64,000 bases of DNA from Paraburkholderia dinghuensis (lineage in GTDB: Bacteria; Pseudomonadota; Gammaproteobacteria; Burkholderiales; Burkholderiaceae): positions 1 through 64,000 of the forward strand of contig NZ_RQIS01000019.1 of the NCBI RefSeq assembly GCF_003837865.1, read 5' to 3'. How positions within the stretch are numbered: the stretch's first letter is position 1; each line of letters starts with the position of its first letter. Position numbers and translations under genes: made by a program. Below the pieces are notes generated by a model. That model was not told the DNA's origin and ran no database searches. It saw only the letters and a list, made by a program, of their open reading frames with translations. Positions 25,842-34,676 of the stretch are shown here, piece by piece.

Positions 25842-27479
25842 CTACGCCGTCTGCCGGTTTAGCGAAGCCAGGAACTCGTCAAATGGCATGGCCTTGGCAA
25901 AATGCCAGCCTTGGGCGTACTCGACACCCCGGTCCCGGAGGAAACCGGCCTGTTCTTCGTTCTCCACGCCTTCTGCGATGAGCCGAAGCTGAAGGTCCTT
26001 GGCCATGCCGATGATGTGCTCGACGACGAAGTTCTTGACGGACGCCGTGTCGATAGCATCGACAAACGATTTATCGATCTTCAGATAGTCGACGCTGAGT
26101 GACTGCAGATAGCAGAGACTCGAAAAACCTGTGCCAAAGTCGTCGATGGCTACCGCCAAGCCCGATTCCCGCAATTTTTGAAAAATGCCTCTCGCTGTCT
26201 CCGGTTCAATGAGGCTGCGCTCCGTGGCTTCGATCACGAAGTTGCGTTGGTTCGCTCCCGGCGCTCGGGCGACAAATCCATTCAGCCGTGACACGATCTC
26301 AGCCGACTGCATTTCGGAAGACGACACGTTGATAGCGATGTGGAAATCGGGGTACCTCTTGAAGAAACCCGCCAGGTCTTTGATTGCCAGCTCGAAAACA
26401 TGATCGGTAAGTTTCCCGATCAGATTTGACTCTTCCGCTACCGGGATGAAGGCATCGGGTCGCACATGTTCCCCAGTGGCACGGCGCCAGCGCAACAGCG
26501 CCTCGGCTCCAACCCACCGGCCTGTTTTCAGATCCACCACGGGTTGATAGACCAGATAGAACTCGCTTCTTCTAAGGCCCTCCCGGATGCATTCGGACAG
26601 CGGGACTTGCTTGCGCCCCAACAGAACCGTCAGGAACGTCAACAGCGCCATCGCAAAAGCCGCGCACGAGAATATCAGAGCGCCGGCCTGATGAATCCGG
26701 GCCGTCGCCTCATCCGCAGGTATCGCGGCAAATGCGAAGTAGTCGTACCTCGATGAGCGCCAGAGCGAAACGATTCTGTCGTGCTCGAGATATTCCACGT
26801 GCGACTGGTCGCCCAGACGGGTACGCCACGCCGGATTGTACGTTCCGCGAGACATTCTGACCTCGCTGGTGCCGTAGAGCACCGTGCCGAGCGAAACATT
26901 GGGATCCTTTGTATACACATCGATCGGCAAGGTGGGGGAAACGATTGCCGAATATCCGTTTGCGGCGGATGTGACCACTACCACAGGTTCCGATCCGATC
27001 TCGCCGGAAAGAGACAGGTTGACCTTCCGTAGCAGGGCCAGGCCTCCGGGGCCTCCCAGGGTGTGCTGATAGGTCGGCGTCGGCAACAGGATGCCGCCAC
27101 CATGGCGCCCATAGGAAGAGCACATAAGGCGGTTGTCGGCGACGTATCCCACTCCATGCAGTTGCCCGTATTTCAGGTCGAGTTGTTCCATCAGCGCCAG
27201 ATTCTGCGGGGAGCAGGGGGGAGCATCCTGCCTTTGAAGTTCGCCAATTGCATCACGCACCTGGTCGCTTGAGCGCTCGCTGCGGTGCAGGACCTCTGCC
27301 GCTATCGCGTTCAGCTTTCCAAACTCTTCGTGCAGGATCTGGGCGCGCGCATAGCCAAACGCAATACTAGACAGCAAGGCGATGGCCACCGTCCCGACAA
27401 CTGCTGTTGTCACAGCTGCCCTTATCCGGCTATTAAATCTTTGGCTAAAAAGATGACCATAACGCGCAAGGGATCTCAT
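25842..27479 (-). CDS. CSS-motif EAL-domain c-di-GMP phosphodiesterase
   Basis: A 545-aa membrane protein. Two membrane segments (about 22-44 and 263-288) flank a periplasmic CSS domain with the redox pair C89 (PPCSPQN) and C120 (MCSSYG). A cytosolic EAL domain (about 300-540) keeps all catalytic motifs: EALLRW (E326), AINVSSSE, IEATE, DDFGTG, DYLKID and EGVE. An active phosphodiesterase is therefore expected. In E. coli relatives, loss of the periplasmic disulphide raises activity or triggers proteolytic activation. The start at 27479 was chosen for its ATGA overlap with the upstream diguanylate cyclase gene. Confidence 0.9.
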   Translation of the reverse strand: MRSLARYGHLFSQRFNSRIRAAVTTAVVGTVAIALLSSIAFGYARAQILHEEFGKLNAIAAEVLHRSERSSDQVRDAIGELQRQDAPPCSPQNLALMEQLDLKYGQLHGVGYVADNRLMCSSYGRHGGGILLPTPTYQHTLGGPGGLALLRKVNLSLSGEIGSEPVVVVTSAANGYSAIVSPTLPIDVYTKDPNVSLGTVLYGTSEVRMSRGTYNPAWRTRLGDQSHVEYLEHDRIVSLWRSSRYDYFAFAAIPADEATARIHQAGALIFSCAAFAMALLTFLTVLLGRKQVPLSECIREGLRRSEFYLVYQPVVDLKTGRWVGAEALLRWRRATGEHVRPDAFIPVAEESNLIGKLTDHVFELAIKDLAGFFKRYPDFHIAINVSSSEMQSAEIVSRLNGFVARAPGANQRNFVIEATERSLIEPETARGIFQKLRESGLAVAIDDFGTGFSSLCYLQSLSVDYLKIDKSFVDAIDTASVKNFVVEHIIGMAKDLQLRLIAEGVENEEQAGFLRDRGVEYAQGWHFAKAMPFDEFLASLNRQTA

Positions 27480-29344
27480 GTCCTGCACTCCCCACAACGA
27501 GCATCCTGAACCGCGACTTCGCACTCCGTCTCAACCCGATTACGTCCCGAGCGCTTGGCGCGGTAAAGCGCGGCATCGGCCCGCGCTTTCGCGCCTGAGA
27601 GATCGGATTCGCCTTGCTGATACATCGCTACGCCGATACTCGCTGTCACGTGTATGACGTGCCCATCGTCGAGGGTGATCGGCGTCGCCACGGCGAGCCG
27701 GACCCGCTCCGCGATAGCGCGCGCCCGCTCGGGCAAAGCGCCTTGCAGGAGGGCGGCGAACTCCTCTCCGCCCATCCGGGCCGGCAGGTCCTGCTCGCGA
27801 AGCGCAGCATTGAACCGCTCGGAGACCAACTCCAGCACGCGGTCGCCTGCTGCATGGCCCCGCGTGTCGTTGACCTCCTTGAAGTGATCGAGATCCATTG
27901 CGAGGACGGCGAGGGGACTCTGGCATAGCTGTGCGCGTGCCACGGCACGCTCGCTCGCCCGGTCAAAATGACGCCGGTTGGGGAGCTTCGTTAGCGCGTC
28001 GAATTCGGCTTCGGTACGCAGTTGCCGGATCTGCTCGCATTGCTGGCTGACATCGATCAGGGTGACAAGCATGAGGCCCTTTTGTTCGACTTCGCCAGCG
28101 TCATCCGGAAGGTCCGAACACTGCACGACCATGTGGACGATTCCCGCACGCGTACGCATGACAACCGGCTCGTTGGAGACCCGTACGCCAGTGTCATTCC
28201 AGTCTTCCGGGTCGGCAAAGAGGTTCGCGAAGGGCGCGCCGACTGTGGCCCGCATGCCGAAAATATCCTTGAGCGTCTCGCTGGCGAGCGTGATCCTCCC
28301 CGTGCCGCGATCCACCAGTGCGATGGGGGTCGGAATGTTCCCGATGACCGTCGAGACGAAGCCAGCCCATGTTTCCACCTGTTCACGCAGCCGGTTTTCA
28401 CGGCGCAGCAGGACAATGCCTCCGACCAGGAGCGCGATCATGGTGGCCATTCCGGCCAGATTGAGGTACACGCTATGCACCCACGGGAGCCGGTACGCTT
28501 CCACCGAGTAGCCCAGGTCGAGGGTCAGGCTTTTGCCTGCCGGACCGATGGCAACGCTGCGGGAAGTGACCAGGCGAAGATCGCCGTCTAGTGGCGAGAC
28601 CACATAAGACGTCGAGGGAGTCGGCCCTTTAGCCTTCAGGTTCTCGATGTGGTACCGCGATCCGGGTTTGGCACCCGGAATCGAGGGGTAACGGGCGATG
28701 AGAGTCTCATCGGGACTGCGCAAAAGTGCCACGCTCCCCGGCGGAAAATCGACATCCTCCGTCAGCCACTGATCGATCGGTACGATCACGGCTATGCGAC
28801 CTTTAAACGTGCCCGCTTCGCTGCGATGGTCTCTGACAAAGAGCAGACCCCAGCGCGAGTCGTAGTGAACCGGCTGAGCGTACGGAGGGGACTCGACGTT
28901 CATGCTCCGCTGTGACGCGAGGAGGTTCGGGGCATGGCGTTCGATTACCGGGTCCGAGGCAGCGAGCAGCCGGCCGGCGGGGTCAATCACTGCGATCGAC
29001 ACGGCGCCAAGTATTTCCTTGTCTAGCGACGCCAGCTGAGCGAGCTTCCGGTTATCGAGAGTCGAAGTCTCGATGGCGTCGCCGACAGCAACGGTGGTGA
29101 GATCGACCACCCTGGCGTGGTCCTCGATGTGCAGCGCAAGGGTTGAGGCAAGCGTGTCGAGGCGCCGGGCGGTTTGTTCGTTGAGGGCGCGGAAATCGTG
29201 CCATGACTGGCCGATGTTCACGGCCAGATGCAGCAACACCAGCAGCACCATCGCCGGCAATGCCCGTCGTAGCCACGATGTCCTGCGCGGACGGGCTAAG
29301 TAAGAAAGTGCCTGCCGTGCGACAGGGGCGGTCAGGGAACTCAT
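27476..29344 (-). CDS. Membrane diguanylate cyclase: Cache-like sensor, PAS, GGDEF
   Basis: A 622-aa protein from the ATG at 29344; upstream in-frame ATGs at 29392 and 29458 cannot be excluded. Membrane segments (about 28-46 and 293-314) enclose a Cache-like periplasmic sensor, followed by a PAS region (about 328-438) and a GGDEF domain. The active-site motif is GGEEF (525-529), and an inhibitory I-site RxxD (REQD, 516-519) lies exactly five residues before it. An active, product-inhibited cyclase is expected. Its stop overlaps the start of the phosphodiesterase gene, so making and breaking of c-di-GMP are coupled at the level of translation. Confidence 0.9.
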   Translation of the reverse strand: MSSLTAPVARQALSYLARPRRTSWLRRALPAMVLLVLLHLAVNIGQSWHDFRALNEQTARRLDTLASTLALHIEDHARVVDLTTVAVGDAIETSTLDNRKLAQLASLDKEILGAVSIAVIDPAGRLLAASDPVIERHAPNLLASQRSMNVESPPYAQPVHYDSRWGLLFVRDHRSEAGTFKGRIAVIVPIDQWLTEDVDFPPGSVALLRSPDETLIARYPSIPGAKPGSRYHIENLKAKGPTPSTSYVVSPLDGDLRLVTSRSVAIGPAGKSLTLDLGYSVEAYRLPWVHSVYLNLAGMATMIALLVGGIVLLRRENRLREQVETWAGFVSTVIGNIPTPIALVDRGTGRITLASETLKDIFGMRATVGAPFANLFADPEDWNDTGVRVSNEPVVMRTRAGIVHMVVQCSDLPDDAGEVEQKGLMLVTLIDVSQQCEQIRQLRTEAEFDALTKLPNRRHFDRASERAVARAQLCQSPLAVLAMDLDHFKEVNDTRGHAAGDRVLELVSERFNAALREQDLPARMGGEEFAALLQGALPERARAIAERVRLAVATPITLDDGHVIHVTASIGVAMYQQGESDLSGAKARADAALYRAKRSGRNRVETECEVAVQDARCGECRT

Positions 29345-29591
29345 GCGGGTCAAATGACAGGGAAGCCGTGCCCGGATAACAGGTGCCAACATGCGTTCTT
29401 GCAAATCCGGGCAGACTCGAAGGAAGACGGTGTTATTACCGATAGTGCGATGCTGGGGCATTTCAGAGGCCCTGTTTCGCGCATCAAGTTGACAATTCAA
29501 CTATATGCGTCTTTGTAAGCTATTTGTATGTGTCAGGGCGTCGCCAGCGTCCTTTTAATTCGCAAGGTCCAGATCGGCAATCACGGTGGGT

Positions 29592-29785
29592 ATGCTCGCC
29601 ACGATCAAGCGGATGTATTTCCGCGACAATGTGCCGCTGCGCGAGATCGCGCGGCGAATGGGGCTGCACCACAACACGATTCGCACGCGGCTGCGTCAGC
29701 CAGTTGCTGTTGAACCGGAATACCCGAAGCGGCTCAGGACGCATGGGCCGCGAAGATTGAGGAATGGCTGAAGGTCGACAGTCAC
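29592..29785 (+). pseudogene. IS21-type IstA transposase fragment, frameshifted
   Basis: The first codons (MLATIKRMYFRDNVPLREIARRMG) match the N-terminal helix-turn-helix of IS21-family IstA. After about 45 codons the frame shifts: the expected continuation (AQDAWAAKIEEWLKVDSH) is in another frame from about 29730. Homology ends abruptly near 29785, where a second transposase fragment begins on the other strand. It cannot be functional. Confidence 0.7.
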
Positions 29786-29851
29786 GGCCTGGATGACCTT
29801 GAACCGGTCGACTTCGCGCATCGTCATCGTGATCGTCCCAGTCGCGTTCAT
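29783..29851 (-). pseudogene. ISNCY-type transposase 5' fragment
   Basis: On the minus strand, ATG at 29851 with a GGGAGCG ribosome-binding site starts MNATGTITMTMREVDRFKVIQAV, matching from memory the N-terminus of ISNCY-group transposases. Homology stops after 23 codons, where it meets the IstA fragment across a shared GTCACGG. Only the promoter-proximal end of this element remains. Confidence 0.55.
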
Positions 29852-30230
29852 CGCCGGCGCTCCCTGTGGATGTCCGGCGCTCAACCGACACAGAACACGA
29901 CATTTCAAAAAAGCCGTAACAAGTAAAAGTTCGATAATTTACCTTATGTTAAATATGGAGCGAAGCCCGCTAAATGTGTCCCCCAGACGTTCACCCGATC
30001 CTGTTTTTTTGCAGAATCATGTTCATGGCCCGATCGGCCGAAACCTTCATCAGGCGTTTCGCTTTCAGGACGCGCGGTAACGCGCAAAAACGGCAAACGG
30101 AAACTTCCATTCAATGGGGCCGCACACAAATGCGGCCCACGGTTCACATACATTCAGGAAGATCAAGGATGAAAACTACTTCACGCGCGGCGTGACGTTT
30201 CGGTCCGCGCCGCCCACCCTTCAGATGCAC
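29852..30230. other. Intergenic, no gene seen
   Basis: These 379 bases between the transposase remnants and the tryptophanase stop are comparatively AT-rich in the first half. No product is recognisable on either strand. The only clear element is the hairpin at 30117-30138. Confidence 0.5.
30117..30138 (-). terminator. Probable tryptophanase terminator
   Basis: GGGCCGCA (30117-30124) and TGCGGCCC (30131-30138) form a perfect 8-bp stem around a 6-base loop, about 93 bases past the tryptophanase stop on the minus strand. The following bases include only short T runs. Confidence 0.5.
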
Positions 30231-31604
30231 TCAATCGGCCCACGCGAACTCCGCGGTGAAGTGCCGCAAGAACCTGGGTTGCTTAACGATCGTCACGCCG
30301 CGGATGCTCGCCGCGCTCGCCTTGACTTCGGCGATCACTTCGGCCGCATAGTCGAAGTGCGATTGCGTATACATACGGCGCGGAAACGCCAGTCGCAACA
30401 ATTCCATCTTGTGATAAGTCTCGCTGCCGTCGTCGAGGCGTTTGCCGAACATGACCGAACCAATCTCGACACCGCGGATGCCGCCCTCGAGATACAGCGC
30501 ATTGCACAGTGCCCACGCCGGATATTGCGCGACCGGCATTTCGGGCAACACGGTGCGCGCATCGATATAAACGGCATGGCCGCCCGTCGGCTTCACGTAG
30601 CCGACACCCGCCGCGTCGAGCTTTTCGCCAAGGTACTCGGCAGTGCGCAGGCGGTAGCGCAAGTAGTCTTCGTCGAGCCCCTCTTCCAGTCCGACGGCGA
30701 GCGCTTCGAGGTCGCGCCCGGCGAGGCCGCCGTAGGTCGGAAATCCCTCCATCATGATGAGGTTGTTGCGGATAGCGTCGATCCAGCAATCATCGCGCAG
30801 CACGATGAAACCGCCGATATTGACCATGCCATCCTTCTTGGCGCTCATTGTCGCCCCGTCGGCATAGGAGAACATCTCAGTGGCGATTTCGGCAATCGGC
30901 GTATTGGCGTAGCCCGGTTCGCGCATTTTGATAAACATTGCGTTTTCGGCGAAGCGGCAGATGTCGAGAACGAACGGCTTTCCGTATTGCTTGAGCAGCT
31001 TCGAGTAGGCGCGAATGTTGGCCATCGACACGGGCTGTCCGCCGCCCGTGTTGTTTGTGACGGTCAGCATTCCGAATGGAATGCGGTCCCCACTGGACTT
31101 GAGCAGCGCCTCGGCGCGCGCGAGATCGATGTCGCCCTTGAAGGGATGAACCAGACTCGGTTGAAGGCCTTCGGGTATGACCAGGTCGACGGCCTCGGCG
31201 CCGAGGTATTCGAGGTTCGCGCGCGTCGTATCGAAGTGGCAGTTGTTGGGAACGATATCGCCGCTCTTGCAGATCGCCGTGAACAGCACCTTTTCAGCCG
31301 CACGGCCCTGGTGGGTGGGCACGACGTGCTGCATGCCGGTGATCTTGCGGATCACCGCCTCGAGACGGTAAAAGCTCCGGGCGCCGGCATAGCTCTCGTC
31401 GCCCTCCATAATCGCGCCCCACTGGCGCGAGGACATGGCGCCGGTGCCGGAGTCGGTCAGCCAGTCGATCAGCACGTCCTCGGCGCGCAACTTGAAGACG
31501 TTGAGCCTGGCCTCTTCGAGCAGGCGTACGCGCTCTTCACGCGTAGTCATGCGGATAGGCTCGACGCTCTTGATTCGAAAGGGCTCGATAAGGGTTTTCG
31601 GCAT
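30231..31604 (-). CDS. tnaA: Tryptophanase (PLP-dependent beta-eliminating lyase)
   Basis: A 457-aa PLP lyase converting L-tryptophan to indole, pyruvate and ammonia. The fold motifs are EPFRIKSVEPI, LTDSGTGAMS, VPTHQGRAAE, TNNTGGGQPVSM, the PLP Lys K257 in MSAKKDGMVN, and FPTYGGLAGRDLEALA. The two positions known to separate tryptophanase from tyrosine phenol-lyase are tryptophanase-type: Asp (D125 in HFDTTR) and His (H448 in LRHFTAEF). GVEIGS replaces the phenol-lyase Arg motif. The start at 31604 follows GGGGAGA. No tnaC-like leader peptide or tnaB permease is adjacent. A hairpin covers the ribosome-binding site. Confidence 0.85.
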   Translation of the reverse strand: MPKTLIEPFRIKSVEPIRMTTREERVRLLEEARLNVFKLRAEDVLIDWLTDSGTGAMSSRQWGAIMEGDESYAGARSFYRLEAVIRKITGMQHVVPTHQGRAAEKVLFTAICKSGDIVPNNCHFDTTRANLEYLGAEAVDLVIPEGLQPSLVHPFKGDIDLARAEALLKSSGDRIPFGMLTVTNNTGGGQPVSMANIRAYSKLLKQYGKPFVLDICRFAENAMFIKMREPGYANTPIAEIATEMFSYADGATMSAKKDGMVNIGGFIVLRDDCWIDAIRNNLIMMEGFPTYGGLAGRDLEALAVGLEEGLDEDYLRYRLRTAEYLGEKLDAAGVGYVKPTGGHAVYIDARTVLPEMPVAQYPAWALCNALYLEGGIRGVEIGSVMFGKRLDDGSETYHKMELLRLAFPRRMYTQSHFDYAAEVIAEVKASAASIRGVTIVKQPRFLRHFTAEFAWAD

Positions 31605-31605
31605 G

Positions 31606-31658
31606 GTGTCTCCCCGACACATATTTTTGAAAGCGCCAAAAGTATGTCGGGGCGACAC
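31606..31658 (-). promoter_or_regulatory. Long hairpin covering the tnaA ribosome-binding site
   Basis: On the minus strand, GTGTCGCCCCGACA (31658-31645) and TGTCGGGGAGACAC (31619-31606) form 14-base arms with one mismatch and a 25-base loop. The second arm contains the Shine-Dalgarno sequence and ends one base before the ATG. If transcribed, it would block ribosome loading. It could equally be a DNA operator. Confidence 0.6.
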
Positions 31659-32777
31659 GGTGCGGTGTCGGTTATTCGCAACATTCCTGCAAAAATCTCG
31701 ATCGTGCACACGCAGATCAAGGTCGATGCATCAGAGGATCAAGCCGTGCGAACGACCGGGCCCGTGCGGCGGGTGACCCTGCTGGAATCAAGGGGAGCAA
31801 ACGTGGGCGCAACATAAACGCGCTCGCCGCGGCCTATCCTGCAACGATTGCGCGGAGCGCATTCATCGATATCGGTCTGCCTCAACTGTGCAATCGCGCA
31901 AACCTCAAGCAGATTTCAAAGGACGGCTGGCGTGGGCGATCTCAACAGCAGCAATCACCGCGAGGAGTCGCTTTCGGATGTAGACACGCGCAGCGTAATC
32001 CGGCGCGCGGCATTTCGCGAATTATTCACTAACACGCCCGTATCAAGACATTGTTTCTTTGGGTATGCAATTTGTTCGTGATCGATTGTGGACATCATGA
32101 AACCGTCGTGCACCGCCCTTTCTTTTTTACGCGTTCTATTTTCGGGCTTTCGTTCTTCGCGGGCGTCGAATTACCCTCCACGACCTGTTCGGCCAACACG
32201 GCCTCACGCGCTTCCGGCTTAGCCTTTGTCAAAACGCGTGTGGCGGGGGTGCCGTCTTTCATGGATTTTCAGCGAGCTCGTTGGCAGACTTTTCTTCACG
32301 TGAATCAGCAGATTTCGAAAAAATAAAGGCCCTTTTGTGGGCTAGCGCACGTTTGGATTGACCGCGTTGGTCACGCGTATCACCGACCAGGGCTAAATTC
32401 ATTTAGGTTCGACGACTTGCATCGAACGCCTTTGCGTCCATCCACGTGCTGCTGGGCGAGAACACCACATTCTGCGCAGCAATAGCACAGCGTCCATGGC
32501 ACGTATTTTCCACCCTGCGTCACCCGCAAGCGAAATGCGGGTTTTGAACGGAACCGCGGCCGGAACCGGGACGCTCGGCGCTCTCGCCGTGCCGGGGAGT
32601 CGCGTCCGTGCTGGAACATTGATCGCACCAATGTACGCCGTAGAGGTTACTCATAGAGCGCTTCATGCGAAAAATTGCTTCCACAACAACTGGCAGTCGG
32701 CTAGTTCGTTTACCTATACTCGTTTCACTCGTTGAGGCAGCCACATTATCCGAACACCAACAATTGCGGAGCGTGAG
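31659..32777. other. Intergenic region without a recognised gene
   Basis: This stretch of 1.1 kb lies between the divergent tryptophanase and hydrolase genes. Short open stretches (31848-32081, 32051-32326, 32496-32735 on the plus strand) have no recognisable domain, weak ribosome-binding sites and no consistent codon bias. Promoters for both neighbours must lie here. I see no RNA gene or repeat. Confidence 0.5.
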
Positions 32778-34361
32778 ATGCGAGAAGCGATGCGTAACGT
32801 GGGCCTGGCACTGCTGACTTTCTTTTTGGCGAGTACCAGCGTTGTTGTGCAGGCAGGTTCGACCTGCAGCGGTTTGAGCTGCTTTTTCCGAGGCCAGTTG
32901 ATCGAGCAGAGGACGAGCTTGCGCGTGAGCGCGGGTGACTTCGCAAAACTGCTGGGCACCAACGCGACGGGGCAGCAATTGCTGAAAGTTGCCGGCACGC
33001 CGCGCTGCGACATCGAAATCAGATACTTCCGCTACCTCACAATAGGTGGCGCGGGCGAACCCACAGTCTCGAGTGCGGCGCTGATGATTCCTGGTGGAGG
33101 CGCATCCTGCACAGGTCCCCGGCCTCTCATGCTGTATGCCCACGGAACGACGACCTACCGCGACTACAACATCGCCGACATCACCCAGGCGGACCCGGCC
33201 AACGGCGACGGCGCGGGCGAAGGGACTGCCGTGGCTGCGATCTACGCGGCGCAAGGCTATATCGTGGTCGCGAGCAACTATGCCGGCTATTCTGGGTCCA
33301 CCTTGCCGTACCACCCCTATCTGAACGGCGACCAGCAATCGGCCGACGTGATCGATTCATTGCATGCGGCCCGCCTCTCGATGGCCCTTCCGGACCCGGG
33401 AGACAAGACGCGCGAAAACGGGCAGCTGTTCGTCACCGGCTATTCTCAGGGCGGCTACGTCGCGCTGGCCACGCACCGCGCACTGCAGGCGGCCGGAATC
33501 AAGGTCACGGCCTCCGCGCCTGGCTCGGGCCCGTATGCGCTGGGCGCCATGGGCGATGCGCTGGTCCAGGGCGAGGTCGATCTCGGATCGACGATCTTTA
33601 CGGTGTTCGTGACCACGAGCTACCAGCACGCATACGGCAACATCCATCACCAGCCAGGCGATTTTTACGAGGCGGCCTACGCGACTGGCATTGAGAGCCT
33701 GCTGCCGAGTGTCGTCCCAATGAATACGCTGTTCGCCGAAGGCAAGCTTCCCACAACGCAGCTCTTCAGCAGCCAGTGGCCCGCACCCCAGTTCGCTTCG
33801 CTGACGCCGCCCGTTGCGCCACCGCTCGCGCCTCCACAATTGGCACCGCTGTTCGCCGCAGGTTTCGGCACTTCGAATCTCGTGCGCAACGCTTATCGCC
33901 TGAGCATTCTCGAAGACCAGATCGTGAATCCGGACGGCGCCTATCCCACACCGACCACTGCGATGGCACCCGCTCGCAGTCCGGCTCAGCCACTGCGTCA
34001 GGCATTCAAGCGCAACGATCTTCGGAACTGGGTACCGCGCGCGCCGGTGCTTCTATGCGGCGGCCATCTCGACCCGACCGTGTTCTTTTTCAATGCGGCG
34101 ATCGAGCAGGCCTACTGGAAGAACGCCAAAGTCACGCCGGGCCTGACGAGCATTCTTGATGTCGATTCCGCGCCTGGCGTGAATGATCCGTTTGCCGCGG
34201 TCAAGACAGGGTTCGCCCAGGCCGAAGCGGCGGTCGCCCAGCAGGCCATTCAGGCCGGCGCCACGGATAACGGGTTTTCCGCGATTCTCCAGTCCTACCA
34301 CGGCGGTCTCGTCGCGCCGTTCTGCATGGTCGCGGCGCGTGGCTTCTTCAGCAACTTTTGA
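32778..34361 (+). CDS. Secreted alpha/beta-hydrolase (lipase-like)
   Basis: A 527-aa exported hydrolase. The signal peptide (cleavage near VVVQA|GS) is followed by an N-terminal region with Cys pairs (STCSGLSCFF), then an alpha/beta-hydrolase fold. The nucleophile motif GYSQGG sits near 222, the acid in CGGHLDPTVFFFNAA near 436, and the His in SYHGGLVAPFCM near 512. The layout recalls secretory lipases and poly-ester or peptidase S9-like hydrolases; the substrate is unknown. Start 32778 has GGAGCGTGAG upstream; an in-frame ATG at 32790 is the alternative. It is monocistronic, ending before a strong hairpin. Confidence 0.75.
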   Translation: MREAMRNVGLALLTFFLASTSVVVQAGSTCSGLSCFFRGQLIEQRTSLRVSAGDFAKLLGTNATGQQLLKVAGTPRCDIEIRYFRYLTIGGAGEPTVSSAALMIPGGGASCTGPRPLMLYAHGTTTYRDYNIADITQADPANGDGAGEGTAVAAIYAAQGYIVVASNYAGYSGSTLPYHPYLNGDQQSADVIDSLHAARLSMALPDPGDKTRENGQLFVTGYSQGGYVALATHRALQAAGIKVTASAPGSGPYALGAMGDALVQGEVDLGSTIFTVFVTTSYQHAYGNIHHQPGDFYEAAYATGIESLLPSVVPMNTLFAEGKLPTTQLFSSQWPAPQFASLTPPVAPPLAPPQLAPLFAAGFGTSNLVRNAYRLSILEDQIVNPDGAYPTPTTAMAPARSPAQPLRQAFKRNDLRNWVPRAPVLLCGGHLDPTVFFFNAAIEQAYWKNAKVTPGLTSILDVDSAPGVNDPFAAVKTGFAQAEAAVAQQAIQAGATDNGFSAILQSYHGGLVAPFCMVAARGFFSNF

Positions 34362-34676
34362 TCCAACGTTCGTGTCGACGAGGGGGGCTGCAGACGACGA
34401 TATACGCAATTCGACGCGGTCTACGGACTTTATTTCGCCGAAGAGCCGCACGAGCCGCCTGCTTCGTGACGCGGTGTTAAATCTTGCGGAGACGGATTTC
34501 GCAGGCTCATATCGAAACGGTGGTTCCTGCGTACCGCGCAGCCGATGACCGTGGCCGGAAAGCGAAATCCGGCATAAGACGTTTTGATCTTCTTGATGCC
34601 GACATTGTGCGCCCGAGGCAAACTCGGGCGCACATCAGTTGCACGCACCAAAACTGCGTTGGCCGTTGCGACACCG
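34362..34676. other. Convergent intergenic region
   Basis: 315 bases between the hydrolase stop and the stop of the minus-strand exported protein. No gene is seen. The main feature is the terminator hairpin at 34607-34633. Confidence 0.5.
34607..34633. terminator. Bidirectional terminator hairpin
   Basis: A perfect 11-bp stem (GTGCGCCCGAG at 34607-34617, CTCGGGCGCAC at 34623-34633) with loop GCAAA lies between the convergent hydrolase and hypothetical genes. T-tracts are lacking, as for other hairpins in this window. Confidence 0.65.

Noticed and set aside
30231..31604. Tyrosine phenol-lyase as the identity of the PLP lyase
   Set aside because: The phenol-lyase Thr and Phe are replaced by Asp (D125) and His (H448), and the Arg-containing motif by GVEIGS, which are the tryptophanase states.
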